Source: Puniceicoccales bacterium (lineage in GTDB: Bacteria; Verrucomicrobiota; Verrucomicrobiia; Opitutales; UBA953). Taken from it: DNA of 9,217 bases. The notes under the pieces are model-generated. The model had not been told where the DNA came from. It ran no database searches and saw only the letters and a program-made list of their open reading frames with translations. A program made the position numbers and the translations under genes. Numbering within the stretch: the first letter of the stretch is position 1; the number at the start of each line of letters is the position of its first letter. The stretch is from positions 1 to 9,217 of the forward strand of contig JAITPT010000297.1 in the NCBI GenBank assembly GCA_031289285.1, in the 5' to 3' direction. This document shows, in pieces, positions 1 through 6,005 of the stretch.

Positions 1-6
1 CGACTC

Positions 7-46
7 AACTGCCGTTTTTAGGGGTTCCTCGCTACTTTGCGAGGAA
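7..46. repeat. Hairpin and fragment of palindromic repeat
   Basis: Bases 25-46 form a perfect 8-bp hairpin (TTCCTCGC, 6-nt loop, GCGAGGAA). Just before it, 7-22 is a 16-bp direct copy of 724-739, the outer right end of the long palindrome at 573-744, so the window probably opens at the edge of another copy of that element. The reverse complement of 23-33 also occurs at 785-795. There is no T-run, so it is not a typical terminator. Confidence 0.6.
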
Positions 47-60
47 GCTCGGACGCATCC

Positions 61-164
61 AGCCCCGCATGGGGCGAGATGTGCATAACCGGAGGTGTAG
101 CGCAGCGAAACCTCCGGTCGGCCACGCCCCTGCAACAAAGCCCCGCAGGGGGCGAGATTATCGG
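61..164 (+). repeat. Hairpin repeat cassette, left copy
   Basis: This is a non-coding cassette of three short hairpins: GCCCC/GGGGC at 62-75, a perfect 9-bp stem at 88-96/110-118 around a GTAGCGCAGCG-type loop, and a GCCCC/GGGGC hairpin near 140-153 followed by GAGATTATCGG. The reverse complement of 454-553 matches it along its length, with the stem sequence changed but the loop kept. A shorter copy in the same orientation lies at 9081-9143. Conserved loops with varying stems suggest a mobile or structure-selected repeat family. Confidence 0.75.
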
Positions 165-369
165 ATTACCAGATGCGGGTGGTGTGTATTTCGTTGCAAG
201 TTTGTGAAGGGCACGTGCTGGGCACTGCAAGGGAAAGTTGCACGAACCGCAACGAAGTCAAGTAATAAAATGGCTGCCTTTTAATTCGTAAACAATAAAT
301 GGGAAAAATGTTGCCCGTGTTGTAAGTGCATGATTTATCGCATAGTTGAGAGGTGGATACTTGCTTCTC
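165..369. other. Intergenic, no gene seen
   Basis: This stretch of about 200 bases lies between the inverted repeat cassettes and is more A+T-rich than its flanks. I see no convincing coding frame, RNA gene or clear promoter. A minus-strand open frame through it has no recognisable protein features. Confidence 0.5.
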
Positions 370-500
370 CCCTTCCCCCGCCTCTCCTCTGCCCCTTCCT
401 CTCTCCAAATAATTAACCAGACTAAAGATTTTGCCATTGGGCCGCCGGGGCACCCGATAATCTCGCCCCTACGGGGCTTTGTGTGAGGGGTGGCTTTTCC
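370..500 (-). repeat. Long dispersed repeat, inverted to the window's right end
   Basis: The reverse complement of this segment matches 9096-9217. It includes the run from AATGGCAAAATC through the TTTAGTCTGGTTAATTATTTGG region (about 409-438), which is identical in both. The left copy has an extra 8 bases near 440-447 (GGCGGCCC-type). It includes a nearly pure pyrimidine tract at 364-406, interrupted by only two G residues. The right copy runs off the window, so its full length is unknown. Confidence 0.8.
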
Positions 501-553
501 GTGGGTTCCGCTGCGCTACACCCACTGTTATGCACATCTCGCCCTTGCAGGGC
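454..553 (-). repeat. Hairpin repeat cassette, second copy, inverted
   Basis: This is the reverse-complement partner of 61-164. The hairpins are GCCCC/GGGGC near 465-476, a partly decayed stem GTGGGT/ACCCAC at 501-506/520-525, and GCCC/GGGC at 541-553. The loop between the stem arms carries the family's GCTGCGCTAC signature. It overlaps the longer dispersed repeat at 370-500. Confidence 0.75.
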
Positions 554-572
554 TAAAAAACAAGAGACCTCG

Positions 573-744
573 ATAATCCTAAGAACGGCAGTTCAGCGGG
601 AAGGGTTTGCGCAAGATTTTGAGGCGGATGCGGTTTGCGCTTTCCCGACGCGCACCTTGCGGTGCGTGGAGCGGAAAGAACAAGCCGCAGACGGCCAAAA
701 GATTGTGCAAAACCGCCCGCATTAACTGCCGTTTTTAGGATAAT
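573..744. repeat. Long imperfect palindrome (about 85-bp arms)
   Basis: The two arms pair with each other over almost their whole length. The outer ends carry ATAATCCTAA.AACGGCAGTT and its complement, and the centre is a tight GCACC-TTGC-GGTGC hairpin at 652-665. Arms differ at scattered positions, as expected of an old inverted repeat or a MITE-like element without a transposase. If transcribed it would fold into one long hairpin. No open frame in it looks like a protein. The right end is repeated at 7-22. Confidence 0.75.
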
Positions 745-817
745 GGGCTTCATCATTTGCCAATACTCGCGTCCCACTCAAAACAGCGAGGAACCTTTTT
801 TAGGTTTATCGGAAATT

Positions 818-3313
818 TTATTTTTCAATCAAACGGTCTTTAGATCTGTTTTCGATTTTTACCTTGTAACCGGAAGGGATTTGCAATTTGTATTTTAGCT
901 CGCCGTTGGCACGTGACCATTCCAGAGCGACCTTGCCATCACCAACAGGAAGCGAACCGGCACAAGATGCCAACGGGACATCCGAAAAACGCACACTTAT
1001 TTCTTTTTTCAAATAATCAATTTTGTAAATCCCCAGCACATCGCGCCACAAGACATGGGCAATATACGAGGCAAAACCGTGGTTGCTACTCGCGCCAGTG
1101 TTCTGGTGCTCCCAAAGCGTGCCCGTGCGCTCCGCCATCCAATAAAAATAGTCCCGCGTCTCCGATAATAATTGCGCCTGACGCCCGTGCCGCGCCAACA
1201 CATCCACACGTAAATAGTTTCCGATAAAAGCGTTAGCCTTGTGGACATTTGGCCAAACTTTCGCGGCGTCGCGGTTGGGACCAAATTCGCGCAGCAACTT
1301 TTGCCAGAGCGCAGGATGCGTTTCCGGCGTGGCGATGTCGAAGAAAAACGCATAATACTGGCACACCTCCGTTATGTTCTGCGAACGCACGATTTTCCCG
1401 TTTTCGCGAAGCCCCGTGTCAATAAAAAACTCCCCGTTATAGGACTGACGCAAAATTGTGTTTTTTATTTTTTCCGCTTTCTTTGCAAACGCCTCGTTGT
1501 TGTATAAATTGGCTGCGGCACGGAGCGCGGCACTATATAACATGTTTGTCGGATAATTCACAGGACGCACAAAGGTGTGGTGGTTGGCCTGAGACCATTC
1601 GACAAAAATCCATTTTTTTAGATTTTCTAAAAGGCCGTCGGTGTTCTCATAAGTTGCAAAATAGGCGAGTAGTTTTTCAATTCGCGGGCGGAGTTGTTGC
1701 ACAAGCGCGGGGTCGCCGCCGCGACGTGAATAATCCTCGACTTGGAGAACAAACCACATCGCCCAGTTGGGGATAAATTGCCCCGTGTGGTTGTCTGCCG
1801 GATAACACATCGGAAGCATTCCGTCGGGGATAGCAGGAAAACGCTTGGGAAGCGCGTAGTTTTCATAAAAGTTGCGGGCGACATCCGACGCGCCAGTAAG
1901 TTCTTGTTCCACGATGGCGGTGAAATAACTGTCGCACAGCCAACCAGCACGTTCGCGAGACGGGCAATCCATAAAAACATCCACCGTGTTTTGACGAAAT
2001 GTTTGCACAGCGGCAGCGTAAATAGCATTGAGCTTTTCGTCGGATGAGACAAAGGTAGCACGTGGGTCAACAGGATATGCAAACTCGCGCAGGTGAACTG
2101 CTTCCAATTTACATTCGCCTTCTGTGACGAGGATTTTTAGATAACGAAAGGTGTAGGCCTCTATACTCTCCAAGTCGTATTCGCCCGGCGCGAGTTCATA
2201 GACAATCTGGTTGTTGACACTGCCTTGGCGTTCTTTGGCGCGAACGTCGTCGCCCGTCAGCATTTCATCAAAATAAAAGAATATCCGCGAAGGAGTCGTG
2301 CATTTTATTTTTGCGCCGAGAAATCCCGTGAGATTGACGCCGAAATCGTAAGTTCTGAATGTGTCTTTCGCAAGCGTTTTTCCCGCAAACGCCGCGCTGT
2401 TTTTTACGCGGAGAATTTGCTGGCTTGTGTTGACGATTTCCTGTGCCTCAAAAGAAGGTTTCACGGGGATACTTCTTTCGCGGAAACCAAGTATCTGCGG
2501 GCCGATTTGTGTGAGCGAGCGGTTCTTGTAATAACGTTCCGGCTTTTTGTGGGTGAACGTGCCCTCCGAATAAACAACCGTCGGCGTGACAACCGCAAAA
2601 TCGGGAAACTTCACATGACGCGGGAGCAAGCGCAGCGGCGGAAATGTTTTCAGCGGGACAGCGGCGCGTTTGCTTTGCACGGCGGCGCTCTTTTTGCCGC
2701 GCCACCAATCGTAGTCCTCCTGCTCCATTTTGTAATACTCGGTGAATGTCCGCTGGGCGCTGTAACGCTCAACTTTTTGCACCCGCTCTTTGACGATTTG
2801 TGCGCGGAAGGCGGCAACTGTTTCGCCGCTGGCGTCGCCCGTCGCGGCGACAACCTGCCCGTCGCGGGTGACCTCGGAGAGCAGAAACGACGGCTGGTTG
2901 AGCGTGTAAAACGAGTTGATATTGTAGCCAGCGACTTCGATGGCGAGGAAGTTTGCGCCGTCGCGGAGGTGTTTGGGGGCGGGGCGGTATTCGTCCACGC
3001 GGTAAAATCCGTGTGCGGCGCGGGCGGGGCCGGAGCCGAGAAATTCGCCGTTAAGCCACACGCGGTAAATCGTGGAGGCAGCGATTTTGACAGCGATTTT
3101 TTGACCCGCACGGGCGGTAAATTCGGTCGCGAAACCGAGTGTGAGGTTCATCTCTTTCTCGCGTCCCTCTGCCCAGACGGGGCGGGCGCGCTCGACGAGC
3201 GGCGTTTGCGCGGCGGCAGCTGACGCGGCAAACGGGCCGACAGACGGGCCGACGCGAAAAAAAGAAGCGAGCGCGAACGCGCCCGCAAGTAGAAGGGAAA
3301 GACGACGTGTCAT
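818..3313 (-). CDS. Secreted alpha-L-rhamnosidase-like glycoside hydrolase (GH78 type)
   Basis: This 831-residue protein probably hydrolyses alpha-L-rhamnosyl linkages in plant or microbial polysaccharides outside the cytoplasm. A signal peptide (TRRLSLLLAGAFALASFF, then an Ala-rich stretch ending near AAAAQ) points to export. In order there is an N-terminal jelly roll (about 55-160, with RVWLNGEFLGSGPAR), a beta-sandwich (about 300-410), the (alpha/alpha)6 catalytic barrel (about 415-765) and a C-terminal beta domain (about 770-831, with LEWSRANGELKYKLQIPSG). The motif DCPSRERAGWLCD places D449, E454 and D461 at the same spacing as D567, E572 and D579 of Bacillus RhaB. E735 in TLWEHQN fits the catalytic base, followed by SSNHGF. 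The usual Gly before the third acidic residue is Cys here. The ATG at 3313 is preferred over an upstream TTG (3340) because it puts the signal peptide at the N-terminus, and a G-rich stretch precedes it. The gene stands alone, opposite to the operon. Rhamnose specificity is inferred. Confidence 0.85.
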   Translation of the reverse strand: MTRRLSLLLAGAFALASFFRVGPSVGPFAASAAAAQTPLVERARPVWAEGREKEMNLTLGFATEFTARAGQKIAVKIAASTIYRVWLNGEFLGSGPARAAHGFYRVDEYRPAPKHLRDGANFLAIEVAGYNINSFYTLNQPSFLLSEVTRDGQVVAATGDASGETVAAFRAQIVKERVQKVERYSAQRTFTEYYKMEQEDYDWWRGKKSAAVQSKRAAVPLKTFPPLRLLPRHVKFPDFAVVTPTVVYSEGTFTHKKPERYYKNRSLTQIGPQILGFRERSIPVKPSFEAQEIVNTSQQILRVKNSAAFAGKTLAKDTFRTYDFGVNLTGFLGAKIKCTTPSRIFFYFDEMLTGDDVRAKERQGSVNNQIVYELAPGEYDLESIEAYTFRYLKILVTEGECKLEAVHLREFAYPVDPRATFVSSDEKLNAIYAAAVQTFRQNTVDVFMDCPSRERAGWLCDSYFTAIVEQELTGASDVARNFYENYALPKRFPAIPDGMLPMCYPADNHTGQFIPNWAMWFVLQVEDYSRRGGDPALVQQLRPRIEKLLAYFATYENTDGLLENLKKWIFVEWSQANHHTFVRPVNYPTNMLYSAALRAAANLYNNEAFAKKAEKIKNTILRQSYNGEFFIDTGLRENGKIVRSQNITEVCQYYAFFFDIATPETHPALWQKLLREFGPNRDAAKVWPNVHKANAFIGNYLRVDVLARHGRQAQLLSETRDYFYWMAERTGTLWEHQNTGASSNHGFASYIAHVLWRDVLGIYKIDYLKKEISVRFSDVPLASCAGSLPVGDGKVALEWSRANGELKYKLQIPSGYKVKIENRSKDRLIEK

Positions 3314-3352
3314 CGCTGAAAAGACTTCCCCCCGCCCCAAAAGTTCCCAACG

Positions 3353-3719
3353 TGCAATAAAGTGCCAGACGCTTTTTCATTTGACTCCCGATTTTTGTCC
3401 GACACGGGCGGGCTGCGCACAGCACCGATGGAACGCGCTGACAAAGCGAATAACGGACACCAACACCGCACCGACACTGCAATAAAGTGCCAGACACTTT
3501 TTCATTTGACTCCCGATTTTTGTCCGGCACGGGTGGGCTGCGCACAGCACCGATGGAACGCGCTTGCAAAGCGAGTAACGGACACCAACACCGCACTAAC
3601 ACTGCAATAAAGTGCCAGACGCTTTTTCATTTGACTCCCGATTTTTGTTCGACACGGGCGGGCTGCGCACAGCACTCATGGAACGCACTGGCAAAGCGAG
3701 TAACGGACACCAACATCGC
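3353..3719 (+). repeat. Three tandem 125-bp repeats
   Basis: Units begin at 3353, 3478 and 3603 with TGCAATAAAGTGCCAGAC. The first two are roughly 94% identical and the third ends near 3719. Each unit starts with a small hairpin, AAAGTG-CCAGA-CACTTT (copy 2, 3484-3500), followed by T residues; copies 1 and 3 have G in place of one A, which still allows a G-U pair in RNA. Because 125 is not a multiple of three, the open frames through the array shift at each copy and are unlikely to be translated. The array begins only 40 bases upstream of the glycosidase start. An inverted copy of the first 46 bases lies at 8992-9037. Confidence 0.9.
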
Positions 3720-3730
3720 TTTTGCAGATG

Positions 3731-3800
3731 CCGCAACCTCATGGTTGCCAGTGTAGTGGATGAGCGGCGGATGTGTGCGGCACGGGCACCTTGCCCCGTG
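3731..3800. other. Intergenic hairpins between the repeat arrays
   Basis: Two short dyads are visible: GCAACC-TCAT-GGTTGC near 3731-3748, and CACGGG/CCCGTG around 3780-3800. No coding frame is supported. Their function is unknown; they may be part of the repeat mosaic. Confidence 0.4.
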
Positions 3801-3853
3801 TCGCGTGTGCGCCAGCACACCAAATGCCGCCGCTTCTGTGAGCGCTTCGTCCA

Positions 3854-3884
3854 CAGACAGGATGTCCGATGTCGCCTGCGGCTC
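3854..3884 (+). repeat. 31-bp block with inverted copy at 9048-9078
   Basis: The segment containing GATGTCCGATGTCGCCTGCG matches the reverse complement of 9048-9078 at 30 of 31 positions. In the right-hand cluster the copy lies about 10 bases from a copy of the 125-bp unit's head, while here it lies over 130 bases from the array, so the two blocks have been rearranged relative to each other. Confidence 0.8.
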
Positions 3885-3914
3885 GGTAGTCTGTGCCACA
3901 CTCCACTCGCTGTC

Positions 3915-4009
3915 GTCCCTTCGGGACTTTGGGTCGTGTGTCGCCGAACCGTGGGTTCCTTTGCTGCGCTCAGTCACCCACGGCTAAATGCTGGACGCCC
4001 CGTTGGGGC
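3915..4009. repeat. Cluster of three hairpins (REP-like)
   Basis: There are three perfect dyads in a row: GTCCC-TTC-GGGAC (3915-3927), an 8-bp stem CCGTGGGT/ACCCACGG (3949-3956/3976-3983) with TGCTGCGCT in its loop, and GCCCC-GTT-GGGGC (3997-4009). The middle hairpin resembles the one at 499-525 in stem and loop, so it belongs to a related hairpin family. None has the T-run of an intrinsic terminator. Confidence 0.65.
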
Positions 4010-4194
4010 TGGCAGCGACTGTCTCTCATTCAAAGTGGCGGGGGGGGTTGCGAGCGGCAATCCAGAACAGCACCTCCAAGAAACTGGCAGCGACCATTTC
4101 TCATTCAAAGTGGCGGGGGGTTGCGAACGGCAATCCAGAACGGCACCTCCAAGAAACTGGCAGCGACCGTCTCTCATTCAAAGTGGCGAGGGGG
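4009..4194 (+). repeat. Tandem repeat of about 74 bp, two and a half copies
   Basis: Units start at 4009, 4084 and 4157 with CTGGCAGCGAC and contain CTCATTCAAAGTGGCG followed by a G-run. The first unit is 75 bp and the second 73 bp. The difference is the length of the G-run (8 versus 6), which points to slippage. The third unit is truncated after its G-run. The unit length is not kept in frame, so translation of the array is unlikely. Confidence 0.85.
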
Positions 4195-4438
4195 CAATTC
4201 GTGACTTTTTGAAAGCAAGTTAGACTTAGCAGTCTGCGGGACAGTCGCGTTGTCTCTCGCTACCTCGAAAAGCAGTGTCGGCGGGAGCGAAGGAGCGTTC
4301 CGCGCCCTCTGCCCGCTGTCATGGCGGTTTGCCGAGCAGGAGCGGGGCCGATGACGGGGACGACGTAGTTTTTCAGCTGTGTAAAAGTTTTTCAAAAACA
4401 TTGCCCTTTTTTCGCCTCGTGCCTTTGCTGGGCGGCGC
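4195..4438. other. Leader region upstream of the exbB-like gene
   Basis: This is 244 bases without a supported gene, between the repeat array and the first gene of the operon. It should hold the operon promoter, but I cannot pick a convincing -35/-10 pair. An A+T-richer patch at about 4369-4412 is the likeliest place. Confidence 0.4.
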
Positions 4439-5497
4439 ATGGAAACTCTTATTGATGGAGCCGGGGGGTTCATTTGGCCACTCGGCGGTTGTTCGTTTAT
4501 CGCGGTGTTCATCCTCATGGAACGCCTTTTTGCGCTACGCAACGGACGCATCGTCCCCGACGCGCTGCTGCGCATCTTGGCGCAGGGTAACCCGCCCGCA
4601 TTGCCGCCCGCGCTCGAACGCACCATCGGCGGACGCATCGTCCGTTTTTTTCAAAGAAACAACCCCGACCCCGACACGCTCAAAGCCTACGCGCAACTCG
4701 AGCTGACACGTCTCGAACGCGGCATATTCCTGCTTGACACGATTGTCAGTGCCGCACCGCTCATTGGTCTTCTCGGCACAGTCTGGGGGCTTTTTTCGCT
4801 TTTCCCCGAAGAGGGGATGCCCGCTGCTGCCACGCTCACACGCGGCGTCGGCATGGCACTCATCACGACGATGCTTGGCCTTTGTATCGCAATTCCTGCG
4901 CTGCTCGGCAGCAGCTACATCTCCCGCCGCCTCGAGGTTCTTTCCGCACGAATCAACATCGCCGTCGAACGCCTTTGCTCGTTTTGCGTCGGCGCGGAAC
5001 CGTCCGTTTCCGGCACGGTGAAACTGCCGCCGCTGTTGCCGCTCGAACCCGTGAAAACCGAGAAGGCGAAAACTCCGCCGACGTCCGCTCAAAAAAACAC
5101 CAGCGCACCCGCCACCGCATCCGCCACCGCATCCGCCACTGCGCCCGCGTCTGCCACGCCCGCAACCACCGCCGCTGCGTCCACCGCCACGCCCGCGCCC
5201 GCATCCGCCGCACCCGCCGCCGACGCCTCGAAGAAAAAAACGACGCCTGTTGTTGTGACGCCGTTTTACCCAACAGTTGCCGTCTCGCCTGCCGCCATAA
5301 AGGCCAATGCTGCGAAACCGCCCGTCTCCTCGGTAGCGTCAGCCACCACTGCGGCACCCGCCTCCACCTTCGCCGCCGTCGCGCCTACCGCGCCCGCGTC
5401 CGCCGCCACTTCCGCTGCCACGTCCGCCAGCACTGAGGCGGAACCGTCCTCCGGCATCACGCTTCATTTCCGCGCCGACCCGGTGCCCCGCAAATAA
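4439..5497 (+). CDS. exbB: ExbB/TolQ/MotA-family proton channel with long Ala/Thr/Pro tail
   Basis: This 352-residue inner-membrane protein is a likely stator subunit that, with ExbD, uses the proton gradient to drive work across the periplasm. Three membrane segments fit the family: about 11-28, 98-122 and 136-157. The hallmark stretch AAPLIGLLGTVWGLF lies in the second and ALITTMLGLCIAIPALL in the third, with the conserved threonines of both pore-lining helices present. The family is usually 200-250 residues. Here the conserved part ends near 185 and is followed by some 165 residues rich in Ala, Thr, Pro and Ser, broken by a Lys-rich patch (265-267). By ExbB topology this tail should be cytoplasmic. 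The tail DNA contains near-repeats of GCCACCGCATCC. The start is the ATG just before the first membrane segment; no clear ribosome binding site is seen. It is followed by exbD after 63 bases. TolQ is an alternative name; no tonB or tolA is nearby to decide. Confidence 0.88.
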   Translation: METLIDGAGGFIWPLGGCSFIAVFILMERLFALRNGRIVPDALLRILAQGNPPALPPALERTIGGRIVRFFQRNNPDPDTLKAYAQLELTRLERGIFLLDTIVSAAPLIGLLGTVWGLFSLFPEEGMPAAATLTRGVGMALITTMLGLCIAIPALLGSSYISRRLEVLSARINIAVERLCSFCVGAEPSVSGTVKLPPLLPLEPVKTEKAKTPPTSAQKNTSAPATASATASATAPASATPATTAAASTATPAPASAAPAADASKKKTTPVVVTPFYPTVAVSPAAIKANAAKPPVSSVASATTAAPASTFAAVAPTAPASAATSAATSASTEAEPSSGITLHFRADPVPRK

Positions 5498-5560
5498 CAA
5501 CCGCCGCAACAGCCGCAACCGCCACAACCACCGCCGCCCTCCTTCAAACCGCCTGCGCAC
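5498..5560 (+). other. Pro/Gln-coding open spacer between exbB and exbD
   Basis: The 63 bases are exactly 21 codons in the same frame as both exbB and exbD, and hold no stop after the exbB TAA. Read in that frame they would encode a Pro/Gln-rich linker ending FKPPAH just before the exbD ATG. Read one frame over they resemble the Ala/Thr-rich tail of ExbB. No start codon and no ribosome binding site are seen inside. Confidence 0.7.
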
Positions 5561-5968
5561 ATGAGCCTTTACCGACCGCGAAAACGCCGCCCCGAAATCA
5601 ACATCGTCCCGTTAATTGACGTGATGACGGCACTCATTTTCTTTTTTTTGATGACGATGCATTTTGACGAAATCCAGTCGCTCTCCATCACGCCGCCGAA
5701 CGCCGAGAGTGCCGACAAAGTCACTGGGCGCGACGGCGGCGGCATCGTGGTAGCGGTCACCAAGGCCGGAGTTTTTTACTTTAACGGCAAGGAGGTCACC
5801 GCCGCCGTCCTTAAAACACGTCTTGCCGAAATCGCCGCAAAGCTGCCCGGTGCGCCTGTTTTAGTAGTTGCCGACGAGCGTTCTCTCACTAAGGACGCTA
5901 TCTATCTCGCGGACCAAGTGCGAAGTGCTGGTTTGCAGCCGCGCTTCATGACAAGGCCCACCCGTTAA
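5561..5968 (+). CDS. exbD: ExbD/TolR-family biopolymer transport protein
   Basis: This 135-residue protein is the partner of the upstream ExbB in the proton-driven complex. It has a short basic cytoplasmic head (RPRKRRPE), one membrane helix (about 15-35) starting with INIVPLIDVMTALIFFF, and a periplasmic domain (about 60-132). D20 in PLIDV is the proton-carrying aspartate of the family. The periplasmic part has the ExbD/TolR pattern of strand, turn with FNGKEV, helix with LAEIAAKL, strand VLVVAD, and a final helix ending RSAGL. The length is typical. The first ATG gives the expected short head; the open frame extends upstream but has no other start. The periplasmic domain recurs in the next gene. 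Whether it works with TonB, TolA or another partner cannot be told from this window. Confidence 0.92.
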   Translation: MSLYRPRKRRPEINIVPLIDVMTALIFFFLMTMHFDEIQSLSITPPNAESADKVTGRDGGGIVVAVTKAGVFYFNGKEVTAAVLKTRLAEIAAKLPGAPVLVVADERSLTKDAIYLADQVRSAGLQPRFMTRPTR

Positions 5969-6005
5969 AACAACACTTAGTAACTCTCACAACCACACCA
6001 AGACT

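Noticed and set aside
166..453. Minus-strand open frame of 95 codons between the repeat cassettes
   Set aside because: It begins inside a dispersed repeat and has low-complexity Gly/Arg content with no protein features.
2225..3223. Long plus-strand open frame (332 codons) opposite the glycosidase
   Set aside because: It is antisense to a well-supported gene with clear GH78 motifs, and its translation shows no recognisable domain.
3484..3505. Intrinsic terminator in the 125-bp repeat (hairpin followed by T residues)
   Set aside because: The stem is only 6 bp, A+T-rich, and present in every tandem copy; it is better explained as the core of the repeat, although some termination activity is possible.
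3353..3719. Possible CRISPR array
   Set aside because: The whole 125-bp unit repeats, with no unique spacers and no cas genes nearby.
3612..4223. Open frame of 203 codons across the repeat arrays
   Set aside because: It runs through tandem repeats whose unit lengths are not multiples of three, so the same repeat is read in different frames.
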